A stretch of 64,000 bases of DNA from the NCBI RefSeq assembly GCF_029784155.1, contig NC_073693.1, positions 226,129,094 to 226,193,093 on the forward strand, read 5' to 3'. Origin of the DNA: Uranotaenia lowii. Lineage: Eukaryota > Arthropoda > Insecta > Diptera > Culicidae. The notes under the pieces are model-generated. The model saw only the letters and a list, made by a program, of their open reading frames with translations. It was not told the origin of the DNA and made no database searches. Positions 10,592 through 21,611 of the stretch are shown piece by piece. The stretch's first letter is position 1; every line of letters begins with the position of its first letter. Both the position numbers and the translations under genes were made by a program.

Positions 10592-11213
10592 ATGGGACGT
10601 CACGATGATTGGCCGCTTGAACCATTTAATGACACTGTGGACACTCAACAGCAGCGCAAGGAGTGGGAGGAATGGTTCAGAGCGTTTGAACTGTTGCTCG
10701 AGATAAAGAGAGTTAAGTCGCAACACGAGAAGTTGATCCTGCTGTTGGCACGTGGTGGTCGTGGTCTACAGCATATTTACTACAACTTAGGTGCGGTGCC
10801 AGAAGAGATATACCCGGAGCCGGTGAAAGTACCTTTGCGCCCTCCAGAGGTACCCGAGTTTGACAACGCTGTGAAGAGATTAAACAATTTCTTTGTCGGC
10901 AAACAAAATGATCGTGTGGAGCTTGAATTATTTCGATCTCTCAAGCAATCGGTGGACGAGCCGTTCAATCGGTTCTTATTGAAACTGCGAAGCAAAGCTA
11001 ATAGATGCGGTTTCAAAGAACAAGAGGAAAAAGAAATCCTTCAGCAAATCACGATGGGCACACGCGACGAGAGAGTGCGCGATAAGGGCCTTGAAAACAT
11101 AATGAGCTTGGACGCTTTGGTTAATTATGCTGTCAGTCGCGAAATACTCATGCAGCAAAAGGAAAAGTCTAGACCATTCGGAGAGTCTGCCAGCTACAAT
11201 GGTGTCGCAGCTG
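10592..11213 (+). pseudogene. gag of the Gypsy element, 5' part (capsid region), interrupted
   Basis: Gag builds the particle that packages the element RNA. The frame starts at the ATG at 10592, the first one after the acceptor-like site, and is open to 11213, about 207 codons. The segment is rich in charged helices (KEWEEWFRAFELL, LELFRSLKQ, LLKLRSKANRCGF, EKEILQQITMGTRDERVR), the pattern of retrotransposon capsid proteins of the gag-asp type found in Mag-like elements. At 11208-11213 (CAGCTG) it is broken by the foldback element; an artefactual frame runs on into that insert to 11302. Codons resume in the same frame at 13850 if one copy of CAGCTG is counted, so the insertion is a clean later event and not part of the gene. 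Confidence 0.85.
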
Positions 11214-11817
11214 GGGATTTTTTTTTATTATCTGACGGGTTTGCGCCGGGGGTCTTCAGATTTTCCCGAAAATTGAAAATTTGGTTCATTTTTGCGACTT
11301 AAAAACACATGTATTTTTTCAGATTTCTAACATTTTTATTTTTTGAGTTAGCTTCGGTTAGATTTTTTTGTAAATAAAAAATAACCATTTTTCAAAGCTA
11401 CATAACTCTGTTGTTTCTCAACGGAAATTATAAAATAGCACATCAAAATGCATTGAAATTTTATCAGCTTACCAAATAGAATAGTTGAAAAAAATTAAAT
11501 AATGACCTTCAACATGAAAAGTTGTAAATAAACTTTAAATGGCGTCTAAAAGTACCGGCTGCACCACCGAATATTTTGCAAAAAATACCATTGTATAGCT
11601 CGATTCATGATGCAACTTTCATCTGAAGACGCCAAAGTGGGCCATCAACACCTTGAAGAGTTATGAAAGAAATAATGACAATAAATCTCTTTTTTTGCAT
11701 CGAAAACAAACAATGGTCGAACAACTGCACTCACATATGGAGATAGCAAGCACTTCTAACAACATGGAAACAAAAGAACTTACCAAAGCAGGTAAAAAAC
11801 ACTACTTTATCGTCCTT
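11214..11817 (+). repeat. Left terminal inverted repeat of the foldback element
   Basis: 604 bases, paired with 13240-13843. A few substitutions separate the arms (for example GGGTTTGCG versus AATTTGCG near the outer end), so the duplication of arms is not brand new even though the host LTR element is young. Confidence 0.9.
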
Positions 11818-11837
11818 TTCAGACTGCCCTTACTCGC

Positions 11838-12581
11838 ATAACAGTCCCATATGAATTTTCGTCATTTTAGGTCAACATACGGCTTCAACATAAAAGACTA
11901 AAAAAAGGGGTTTTGTTCTAGAAATTTCGAAAAAAAATATCAATTCGTGGCTGTCCTATATGAAATATACCTGAATAACAGTCCCATATGTGAAATACCA
12001 CGGATTTGGTTACTTTTCAATGTTTCTTTCGGCGAAATAGTCTTTGGTTTATTGCTTTGAATCATTTAAACATTTTTTTAACTCACTTGATGTCGAATGA
12101 TGCACACTAGTTTTCGAAGGCAGGTCTGACTTTCTTAGGAATGACTTCCTGAGCGAAAAACTATCGGATGCAATCAAAAATCGTAAAAAGATTCAACTTA
12201 CAATGTGGAATTCATGATATTTTTTTTTTGCAAAAGTATGTTTCTTTTTCTGAAAATTTCATTTAGAAGTTCAAAAATGATCAAATTTAAGTCTTAGAAA
12301 GTAGCTTGGTGAGAAACATATATTTTGTATGGGACTGTTATGCTAGTAGATTCGTAAAAGGTTTCAAATATAGTCGATTAACAGTCCCATAATGAATAAA
12401 AATGGTGCTCTCGACCTTACCAATAACCCAATTTCGAAAATTTCAGGCCTAACGATTTATTATGACAACCTAGAAACGATTTTCGTTTATGCTGAAAGTG
12501 GTGGTCACAATTTAAAAATATATTCCAAAACAGAAGAAGCTGATTGTTTCGCTTGCTTATTTTTGTATATGGGACTGTTAT
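11838..12581. repeat. Five copies of a 14-bp motif ATAACAGTCCCATA in both orientations
   Basis: Copies are at 11838-11851 (+), 11975-11988 (+), 12328-12341 (-), 12378-12391 (+, one mismatch) and 12568-12581 (-). All lie in the unique centre of the foldback element and are nearly identical while the surrounding sequence is not repeated. Such clusters often bind a transposase or host factor; the function here is unknown. Confidence 0.85.
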
Positions 12582-13239
12582 GAAAGAAGGGGCGGTAGAT
12601 TGTTGCAGCTTAACTGACTTCATGTTATATCCAAAAATCTAATAACGTATTCGTTTATACCCAGTTTTGCACCAGGTCACAACAAGTTATGCACATTTTA
12701 CTATCATTTTTAGAAGTTTATGCGCTAAGTTTTACATCCGTAATTCCCCAGATTTCATTTAAAATGGACAATGGAACACTGAAGATTCGTGTGTGAGCGA
12801 TCGAGGTATCAAAACACTGACGACGAATTATGTTCGTTCTAGTATGGTAAACCTCAAAACTGGGCGAATGTAGAAAACGAATGCGGTTTAAGTATCATAT
12901 TTTCATCATTTTACAGCCTGGGCTGGCCATACTGAGCTCTTTGATTATTTCTACAACATTTGTGCCACTTTCTCATACTTTTTTGATCAATGGGAAAGGA
13001 TTTTGGTGTCCAGTGCTTTTTTGAATCACATTTTTGTGATCCCAAACACAAGAACTGAACCTTCTACTATTGGCATTGATTATGCTTCACAATGATCTTT
13101 GATCGAAAAATCAATAAGTTATATAGTATATGACCAGGTTGTAAAAGCAACATTCCCATTATAAGTTTTATCACTTAAACAATACGATACTCAGAATTTT
13201 GGTTAAAATTCAAAGTCAGTTTTGCTGCAAACACTCTAC

Positions 13240-13843
13240 AAAGCACGAAAAAGTAGTGTTTTTTACCTGCTTTGGTAAGTTCTTTTGTTTCCATGTTGTT
13301 AGAAGTGCTTGCTATCTCCATATGTGAGTGCAGTTGTTCGACCATTGTTTGTTTTCGATGCAAAAAAAGAGATTTATTGTCATTATTTCTTTCATAACTC
13401 TTCAAGGTGTTGATGGCCCACTTTGGTGTCTTCAGATGAAAGTTGCATCATAAATCGAGCTATACAATGGTATTTTTTGCAAAATATTCGGTGGTGCAGC
13501 CGGTACTTTTAGACGCCATTTAAAGTTTATTTACAACTTTTCATGTTGAAGGTCATTATTTAATTTTTTTCAACTATTCTATTTGGTAAGCTGATAAAAT
13601 TTCAATGCATTTTGATGTGCTATTTTATAATTTCCGTTGAGAAACAACAGAGTTATGTAGCTTTGAAAAATGGTTATTTTTTATTTACAAAAAAATCTAA
13701 CCGAAGCTAACTCAAAAAATAAAAATGTTAGAAACCTGAAAAAATACATGTGTTTTTAAGTCGCAAAAATGAACCAAATTTTCAATTTTGGGGAAAATCT
13801 GAAGACCCCCGGCGCAAATTGTCAGATAATAAAAAAAAATCCC
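13240..13843 (-). repeat. Right terminal inverted repeat of the foldback element
   Basis: 604 bases, the reverse complement of 11214-11817. It ends ATAATAAAAAAAAATCCC immediately before the second CAGCTG. Confidence 0.9.
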
Positions 13844-14208
13844 CAGCTGTTTCAAGGCGTACTCCATATGATAGACCAAATCAAAGAACATTCTCCAAGC
13901 CGAGGGAAGGAAATTATCATCGTCAGGATTGTCGAGGTTGTGGTTCAGACAAACATGAAACTGATTCAAAATTTTGCTATGCCAAGAACGCTCGTTGCAA
14001 CGATTGTGGATGGTTTGGACATTACGGTCGGAACTGCAAACCTGGGGCTCCCAGGTACCGAAAATCGCAGCGTTTCGAACGAAATCAGTACCTTCAGAAA
14101 CCTAGGACTTCAAAAGGTACGAATGCTGTTGAATCTTCAGAAGAACCTCTTAACTGGAAGGAGGATGTACCACGTCGCCCAAAAATGGAAGACGTTTCAA
14201 AGGTATAA
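13844..14208 (+). pseudogene. gag of the Gypsy element, 3' part (nucleocapsid zinc knuckles)
   Basis: The frame continues gag after the insertion, to AAG at 14200-14202 and a stop TAA at 14206-14208. It carries two cysteine-histidine clusters: CRGCGSDKH with following cysteines (about 13934-14005), and CNDCGWFGHYGRNC (CX2CX4HX4C, about 13999-14040). These knuckles bind RNA in the particle. A basic, proline-rich tail follows. The presence of two knuckles is typical of Mag-like gag. Whether the stop is the true end of Gag or is removed by splicing depends on the GT...AG segment that starts at 14203. Confidence 0.85.
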
Positions 14209-14400
14209 TTATTTTCAAGCAACTTTCATTTATTCCTAACAAGTTCATTAAATTGTTTTTTTATTTGAAGTATAGTAGAATCCACTCAATGTGAAGTTAA
14301 TGGAAAAAAATAATAATAATAAAAAAAAAAGAAATTCGAAAGAAAATTAAATATAGGTATTTTATTATTTGAAAATTAAATGAATATATATTGTCTCTAG
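14203..14400 (+). other. Candidate 198-nt intron between gag and protease
   Basis: The segment starts GTATAA directly after an AAG codon and ends TTGTCTCTAG before GTTGAT. It is far more AT-rich than its coding neighbours, holds in-frame stops, and is 198 bases long (66 codons), so its removal joins gag and the protease frame without shift. A CTAAC sequence is present near 14236 but is far from the acceptor. Alternatives are a gag-pol spacer read through by other means or a small AT-rich insertion. Confidence 0.55.
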
Positions 14401-15357
14401 GTTGATCCATATCTTGAACAATCCAACGATAACGATGGAATAATAAAATGCTACCTTGATGACTTTGGTATCGATTTCTTAATCGATTCTGGTGCTGCGA
14501 TTAACACCATTACCGAAGAAATGTGGGATTTACTCCAAAACAGTGATGCTAGAATTTACAAGCAAAGATTTAACTGCGATCGAGAATTCAAAGCTTACGC
14601 CTGCAGGAACCCATTGAAAGTCATGGCTGTATTTCAAGCTCGAATAACCGTTAATTCAAGCAAACCTGATACTTATGCTGAATTCTTCGTAATAGAGGGC
14701 GCCACAAAGTCACTATTGTGTAAGCAAACGGCTGAAAAGTTGAAAATATTGAAGGTAGGACTCGATGTGCAAGCTATCGAACAGCATATCGAACCATTCC
14801 CTAAATTTCCGAACGTTCAGGTGAAGTTTTCCATAGATAGGTCGATTCCCCCGAAGAAAATAGCTTACCTCAAAGTTCCAGTCGCCATGGAACAAATGGT
14901 CAATGCGAAAATAGATGAAATGCTGCGTACTGATATTATTGAACCTGCACCTGGGCCCCCTGAGTGGATCTCTCCCATGGTCGTCGTACCTAAAGGAAAA
15001 AATGATGTCCGTATATGCATTAACATGCGATATCCGAACGAGGCTATCCAAAGAGAACATTTTCCTTTGCCTATTATAGACACCTTCTTAAACAAACTCC
15101 GAGGATCAAAGATATTTTCTAGGTTGGATATATCGTCAGCATTTTATCACGTTGAGCTTCATCCGGATTCTCGCAGCATAACTACCTTCATGTCTGGTCG
15201 CGGGTTGATGAGATTTAAACGCTTAATGTTTGGAATAAATGCTGCACCGGAAATATTCCAAAGAATTATGACGGAAATTCTAGCAGGTATCGAAGGAGTC
15301 ATTGTCTACATCGACGATGTGGTCGAGATCGTTTACGAGAAGTTTTGTCGGCTTTGA
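14401..15357 (+). pseudogene. pol: aspartic protease and N-terminal reverse transcriptase
   Basis: The frame opens just after the candidate intron. The retropepsin motif FLIDSGAA, with catalytic Asp at 14485-14487, marks the protease that matures Gag-Pol. The RT follows: KIDEMLRTDIIEPA, SPMVVVPKGK, RLDISSAFYHVELHP, GINAAPEIFQRIM, and the catalytic YIDD at 15307-15318. Right after YIDDVV the frame runs into six unrelated codons and a TGA at 15355-15357. Homologous pol continues from about 15342 in another frame, and comparison with usual spacing suggests a short deletion of roughly 25-30 bases here. There is no need for an ATG; translation would come from a Gag-Pol fusion. Confidence 0.9.
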
Positions 15358-16067
15358 AGGATAACAATGCTAAGCTTAACGAAAATAAATGTATTGTCGG
15401 AGTTAACGAGTTAGATATTTTAGGCTTTAATATGAGCGCCTCAGGAATAAGTCCTTCTAACGATAAAATTACCGCGATCAAAAATTTTCGAGAGCCCCAA
15501 ACAAAAGAAGAAGTTCGCAGCTTCTTAGGCCTCGTAAATTTTGTAGGCCATTTTATACCACAGTTATCCACCAAAACTGAAGCTCTACGCCAATTCGTAA
15601 GGGGAGAGGTAGATACATTTGGAAATGACCAGAGAACAGCTTTTAATGATCTCAGACATGAGTTGTCCAATAGCGTTCGCAAACTAGGATATTTCGACCC
15701 GTCAGACAGTATAGAACTGTACGTTGACGCCTCCCCTGTTGGATTGGGGGCAGTGCTCGTCCAACGTGATGATGCTTGCATTCCTAGGATAATCAGCTTC
15801 GCTTCAAAAAGTTTGACATCGGCAGAGCGGAAGTATCCGCAGACCCAGCGTGAGGCCCTGGCGGTTGTATGGTCTGTAGAAAAGTTCTACCTTTATTTAT
15901 TCGGCATTCACTTTACAATATTCTCAGACCACAAAACTTTGGAGTACATTTTCCAAGGTAAACATCGGAGCGGAAAAAGAGCTTGCACTCGCGCCGAGGG
16001 GTGGGCTCTTCGATTACTACCATACAGTTTTGAGGTCAAATACATTCCCGGAAATAGCAATATTTAA
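15342..16067 (+). pseudogene. pol: RT connection and RNase H
   Basis: The frame resumes with VLSALKDNNAKLNENKC, the segment that normally follows the RT catalytic site, then TKEEVRSFLGLVNFVGHFIP of the thumb. RNase H residues are visible in order: LYVDAS (Asp), REALAVVWSVEKF (Glu), FSDHKTLEYIF (Asp). This domain digests the RNA strand during reverse transcription. It ends at TAA 16065-16067, inside the segment that normally leads to ADVLSR-like residues; the codons after the stop (DVLSRL) are in the same frame, so the stop is a lesion. Confidence 0.9.
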
Positions 16068-17474
16068 GATGTGCTCTCACGTCTTTGTAACCAGGAAAGT
16101 ACTCCATTCGATGATAATGCGGAACATTACTTATGTTCAATTGGTGACGGAATTTCTGCTATATCACTCGAAGAAGTTCGGAAAATCACAGCTGAGGACG
16201 AAATACTAATCCAAGTTCTCAAAGCAATTGAAACAAACAGCTGGCCGAAGTAGTTATTAAGATATCAAGCATTCAGTGCGGAGTTGGGAGTGATCAACGG
16301 GATTGTTGTTCGAAATGATAGAATCGTCTTGCCTACCAAACTCCGAACTAAAGCACTTGAGATCGCGCATCGTGGTCACCCTGGCATAGTTGCTATGCGG
16401 AGAAATCTCCGAGAAAAAGTGTGGTGGCCTTGCATGGACCAGGACGTTTGCACAAAAATACGAGAATGTTTGGGATGTGCTATAGTAAGCAATGATCCTG
16501 CACCGGAACCCCTCATCAGAAAAGCAATGCCTGAAAGGGCTTGGCAAGAAATTGCCATCGATTTCCTATCTGCGAAAAATCTAGCAACCTTTCTCGTTAT
16601 AGTAGATTATTTCAGTCGCTATTTGATTGTCATTGAAATGAAACTAACAACAGCTAGTAAAACTATCGAAGCTCTAGAAAAAGTTTTTAAAGAGCAAACC
16701 TATCCTGAGATCATAAGATGTGATAACGGTCCACCATATTCAAGCGCTGAGTTTGCTCAATATTGCGAAAACAAGAATATAGCTCTTCAACACACAACAC
16801 CCTATTGGCCGCAGATGAACGGTTTGGTTGAGCGCCAGAATCAGGGGATTCTGAAAGCGTTGCGCATAGCCAAAGCATCCAAAGAAAACTGGAGAACTGC
16901 ATTACAAGAATATGTATACATGTATAATACTACTCCTCGCGCTGTAACGGGAAAGGCTCCGTTAGAGTTGATGACGGGTCGTCCCGTCAAAGATTTGTTG
17001 CCATCTCTCAGAACAGATCCCGGGTGGAGAAAAGAAGAAGATGTACGTGAAACCGATGCCATGAAGAAAATGCAAGGCAAACTTTACGCTGATGCTAGAA
17101 GACACGCTAGAAGATCGTCCATCGTAGAAGGTGATACCGTTTTGCTAAAGAATTTCGAAAGTGGCAAATTAGAACCTAAGTTTGGATTAAAGCCATATAA
17201 AGTCGTAAGCAGAATTGGAAATGAAGCAGTAGTGATGAATGAAGAAGGAATTTCATATCGTCGATGTGTCACACATCTCAAGAAATTTACAAACGGAATA
17301 GAAAACACCGATTCAGCACTTGACATGCCTGAAGAAAATGAATACAACTGCTCTACTACACCGCAAATTCCGCAACCTTCGAAAAGACGTGTTGACATCA
17401 ATCATGATGAACCTGAACCGAAAAGGACAGCTAGAACGCACAAGGTTCCAAAGCGATATAGTCCCAGTAGATAA
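16068..17474 (+). pseudogene. pol: integrase, one upstream in-frame stop
   Basis: The same frame continues from DVLSRL through a second stop, TAG at 16251-16253, and is then open to the TAA at 17472-17474. The integrase inserts the cDNA into the chromosome. Its zinc-binding HHCC domain is seen as HRGHPG...CTKIRECLGC, and the core as AIDFL (Asp), RCDNGPPY (Asp) and GLVERQ (Glu) with 35 residues between the second Asp and the Glu, the D,D35E pattern. The C-terminal region is basic and contains no chromodomain that I can see. Integrase residues look intact; only the stops upstream would prevent expression as a fusion. Confidence 0.92.
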
Positions 17475-17545
17475 TCTAGCAAACTTTTAAGTATGCTTAC
17501 ATTAGTTCTTATTTCTTATTACCATTTATTAACTTTTTTTCTTCT

Positions 17546-17562
17546 AGGGAGACGAGAAGGGA
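17546..17562 (+). promoter_or_regulatory. Polypurine tract of the Gypsy element
   Basis: AGGGAGACGAGAAGGGA directly precedes the 3' LTR; all but one base are purines. It would prime plus-strand DNA synthesis. Confidence 0.88.
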
Positions 17563-17757
17563 TGTAGAGATGAGCCGAGACGCGCTGGGAGAGCGAGAGA
17601 AAACATATTAATTCTTGATGCTTTACAAACACTGCTATGTCAAGTTAGTTGGCAAATGATTCTTGCTGCGTACAGTTGACTTAAATATAATTCTCCTACC
17701 GAAACGTTATCGCGTATTTTCTTGTATCCGGAATATCACAATTGACGGGATTCTACA
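17563..17757 (+). repeat. 3' LTR of the Gypsy element
   Basis: 195 bases matching the 5' LTR at 194 positions; the difference is A at 17610 against T at 9290. It is followed by the GGAGG target duplication at 17758-17762. Confidence 0.95.
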
Positions 17758-17762
17758 GGAGG

Positions 17763-20380
17763 CAAGAACCTTAAAATATAAAAAAATAAAACAAATAAAA
17801 TATAACCCCATTTTAATTATTTGTTCTTAAAAGAAAAGAATTTCATTTTATTCAAAAGTAAGCGAAATCTGGCATCTCAATTTACAACCTAACAAAAACT
17901 TAAATTGAATCTAACCCACTGAACGAGGCCAACCACCTCCGAAAACCGGAAAACATGGGGCAAAAGTATATTTCACAGTGTCATTAAAAGTTGTGTAAAA
18001 TATTCATACATTTTCTGCTGGCTGCTGCACCGTCGCCGAAGCTATCTTGGAAAATCGGGGCTGATGGTTGAATCTCTATTGTTTGCCGTTAGCGGTCTGC
18101 CGGAAGCAGCCGGACGCCATCTCCACGCGTTACATCCGGCTCAAACTGCTGCTGCTACTAACTAGCACAGCACGGAAGTTTGACCTTTTGTGCTGCTACT
18201 TCCCACTCCCTGTTTTAAGATGAACCTTCTCTCCCGGAAAAACTGATGATGGATATACATAGCTCAGAAATGTGAGCTCCGAAGAATGAGAACAGCGCAG
18301 TAGCTTTTACATATGTGTGATGGTAACATCCTGAAAATAGCAGCAAGTATCAGCCTCCGGATCTGCTTCGGTTGGATTAGCCTTCTTCAAAAACTCAACT
18401 CTGCTGCTACAATAACTAGAAGGTAGTTTGGGTGCATGCATCCGGTACAGTAACTTTGTGGCAGCTTACATAAGCCAGGAGCCAAAACTGATGCGGGAAG
18501 ATATGAAACGAGATGAAACTGGCCTACAAAAACGTTGAAAGTTTTGACTGAAAATAGAAAAGTTGCTCTCGCTTTTACCTTGTGTCTACCAGGAGGGGTT
18601 TATCAAGTTTTTCCGGGCAAAATCATACATTCTGCAAAAAGTTTTTAACGAGGTAAAACACCGCGAAATAATGAAATGGGTCGGTCGAGCAGATACTTAT
18701 CCTTTCACTCTTGCTGGAAGTTTGTGTTAATGAAAAACAGGTGTAAGGAACAGTGTGTGGGTGCTTCTACTTAGCATCGGGATTAAGTCGGATGTTATCA
18801 TGGAAGGCTAGCGAAAGATCACTCACGTTTTTGATCCACTGAATATGCCAAGGTAAGAATATTTGAACAAATGGGCTACTTCTGACAAAAAGCTAAAGTT
18901 TCGATGGGCGAAAGGGAACCATTACACTTGACTTTGAAGTAACTTCTAAACATATGATTGAATGAGTTAAGAAAGACACATAAAAAAAGATAGAAGTGCC
19001 GTTTATAAATTCAGAGATTATTTTTGATCTGTAGCGAAGTTCGAAGTAAGCAAATCAGATCAGATGTGAGCACAATAAAGAAATGCCAAGTTCATAAAAA
19101 TTAAGTCTGCCGATAAACTTTGGACAATGGTTAAAAATATTCAATAATTTTGATTTAAAATTTCTATGATGTCTTTAAAAAAATTGATTCAATGATAGCT
19201 CGAAATTTCATACAAAAAATGTAGAAGTTTGGTAGTTTTTTTGATGGTTTAAGACCGCTCTCTACTTTTCAGAAAGGAGATTAGAAGGAGGAGGTGGTCG
19301 GATTTCGACGAGAGATTTTGCAAAAAAGAATTGAGATTGGATAGCTTCCAAAATCCTATGAATGAATGAAAATGCATGTTGCTGCTGACAGCATTAAAAA
19401 TCAAATAGAGTAGAATATGGATTTTGTTTTTTCCTGCAGTTTAAAACATTGTTTATTTTTCGCACAAAAAAAAAAAAACAGAAACACACTGCCCAGAGAT
19501 CATCAACAACAACGACCCATCATAAATAAAACAAACCCTAGCCGATATTGCACTCTTTTCGATTTCGATGCCCCGCCAAATCGATAACATGACACCATTT
19601 ACAAATTCGTACATGCCGTGTGTTTTTCCGGCTTTTTTGAAATTTTCCCCTTGATGTGTGGGTGTACCTTACGAGATGGCTTTATTTGCTGCCCAAGTGT
19701 GCATAAATTCTGAGTAGTAAAACCGAAACATGGTAGTAAAAAAACTCCTACAGTCGCTATGGATCGCTTGATTTGTTTTTTTTTTCTTCCGTATTTTTCT
19801 TACTATTGGTTCTGGAGGGTCGCAACCCCATTAGGGATATCGGAAAGCTCGTAAGGTTTTGAACTCCTTACAAAGGGGAAAAGGTCTTCCGCAAATATTC
19901 TCCCCGATACTGATGACGGGGACGATAAAAAGAAGGTGCTGGAAATGATGATACAAATATTGTTCGAGCCGGTGAGATTTTGCCCGTTTTTTTTGAAGTA
20001 AGGAAAAAAAATATCGGATTTGGATCCCTGCATGCATTTTCATTTGTCTCGAGGGTGAGATTTGTGGAATTGTCCAAAAACATTTGGTGGCGGAGTCAAG
20101 TTCTTAAGGTTAAACAAGAAGGGCGGTCTATTTGTTGCCTACAGATTTTTTTTTATTGAACTGGCCATGTTGATATCATAACTTTGGTATGTGTTGCTTC
20201 CCAGATTGAGATTCCATAAACAAACAGATTGAATTCAACTTCTTACAAACATATTTGTAGAATCTCACTCCATACATTTTTGGTATAAAATTCAGATTCT
20301 GAATAAACATCAATATTTTGCGAAACAACACAATCCTTAACAAATGTTAAAAAATTTTCAATAGTATCACAAATTCTGTG
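17763..20380. other. Intergenic, no gene seen
   Basis: Frames are short and codon composition is not protein-like. A moderately GC-rich patch lies at about 18000-18600 with CTGCTGCTG words. No transposon ends were recognised. The patch could be unique host DNA but there is no positive evidence for an exon. Confidence 0.5.
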
Positions 20381-20546
20381 TATTTTGTAAATTTTGTAAA
20401 TTTTGTAAATTTTGTGAATTTTGTAAATTTTTAAAAATTTTGTAAATTTTGTAAATTTTGTAAATGTTGTAAATTTTGTAAATGTTGTAAATTTTGTTCA
20501 TTTTAAAAATTTTGTAAATTTTTTAAATTTTGTAAATTTTGTAAAT
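20381..20546. repeat. (TTTTGTAAA)n 9-bp minisatellite
   Basis: About 18 imperfect copies of a nine-base unit TTTTGTAAA, with variants TTTTGTGAA, TGTTGTAAA and TTTTTAAAA. AT-rich and stop-rich. Confidence 0.9.
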
Positions 20547-21611
20547 ATCATTATCATCGTATGCATTCTTGTTTGTTTCTGTAAAGTCTCGTTTGTTCTC
20601 TCCAGATCTGAGTATCAGTTGTTTGTTTCCTATTAATATGTTATATTGTGACGTTGCTCATGATTTATTTAGTTGATTGTTGATAGTTTTTCTCAACTTA
20701 TCTTGTTTCTGTACTTTTCTCATGTTTTATCATGTTTTATCATGTTGTTTTTTGTTTAATCTTGTTTCCTAATTATCTTGTTTTATAAAGTTTTGTATTT
20801 TTAATCACTTGTTTTTCATTTAAAGATTCGTTAAGAGGCACGGAAGTTTTCATTTTCAAGCAAATGCTTCCGCCTTCACAGAGCAAAGGTATGCTAATCG
20901 TTATCCGAAAAATACATTTCACAATTGCTCTCAACAGCTTTTCAACCGGCTGATGCACACAAGAAAAGTTGTTGTCGTCAAAATGCTTCAGCTGTCCTGA
21001 TCGAATGCACTTTCAGCAACTTACTTTATCCAGCAGTTGTCTATAGTTATCCCGTAATTGGATGTATCTTTGCTCAATAAATAATGAGGTCTGCTATTTG
21101 TTTATATCGTTTCACCCATACGGATAAACATGCAAAAAGAAGGAAGAAGCTCGCGAGAGTGACTTGGAAATTTGTTCCGTTTGCGTGTTGTTTTGCTCGG
21201 ATGAGTATTGTCGTCCGTACGTATACAATTTCTTGTCGCCCAAGCGTTTCCCTCAAGCAATGGACTCAGCTCCTCCCTTCCGACTTAGCAAAGTGGCACG
21301 TGCGGAATGACAACCGTAAAACAACCCCCTAGCCTCCCTTGTACTTTTTTGTATTGCTGAAATTCCGTTCCACAGCATTTTCTCAGCCCGCCACACGAGA
21401 GGAGATAGTCTCTTGTTACATTATGCAATACTCGATATTCTCAAGAGAATACTTCTGGATATTGGGAAGCTTCTTTCACTCGAAAGACGTACGGAAAAGT
21501 CTAAGACTGTTTTCTTTTGCCAAAACCTTACACATCGAAGTCAGAATCTAAATCAATGAGTGCATGTATTTTGTAGTGAGCTGTATTCATATTGAAGAGA
21601 GTTTAAGTTTG
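20547..21611. other. Intergenic, no gene seen
   Basis: T-rich sequence with repeated CATGTTTTAT words near 20720. Short frames at 21084-21332 and 21339-21551 (plus) show no recognisable domain. No RNA gene was seen. Confidence 0.5.

Larger units (their letters stand above)
11214..13843. mobile_element. Long-TIR foldback element nested in gag
   Basis: 2630 bases are flanked on both sides by CAGCTG (11208-11213 and 13844-13849). The two ends are inverted copies: 11214-11817 matches the reverse complement of 13240-13843 with only a few differences, starting GGGATTTTTTTTTATTATC. Because CAGCTG is its own complement, the target duplication could be 6 bp (CAGCTG), 4 bp (AGCT) or 2 bp (GC) with correspondingly longer arms. 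The 1.4 kb centre has no frame resembling a transposase, so the element is non-autonomous. The arms contain one 50-residue frame seen twice in opposite orientation; it is a consequence of the symmetry. It must have arrived after the LTR element. Confidence 0.92.
9243..17757 (+). mobile_element. Complete Mag-like Ty3/Gypsy LTR retrotransposon, with nested insertion
   Basis: The element is bounded by two 195-bp LTRs beginning TGTAG and ending CTACA that differ at one position (9290 versus 17610). A 5-bp direct duplication GGAGG flanks it (9238-9242 and 17758-17762). Between the LTRs lie a primer binding site, a long leader, gag with two zinc knuckles, protease, reverse transcriptase, RNase H, integrase and a polypurine tract. 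There is no env-like frame after integrase. The order PR-RT-RH-INT, short LTRs and a double CCHC gag suggest the Mag lineage of Metaviridae. The 8515 bp include a 2.6 kb foldback element inserted in gag. The copy is young by LTR identity but defective: gag is interrupted and pol has one frame break and two stops. Confidence 0.95.

Noticed and set aside
11653..13405. Two identical small proteins in opposite orientation (11653-11841 plus, 13175-13405 minus)
   Set aside because: They are the two inverted arms of the foldback element. No start context or domain supports a gene.
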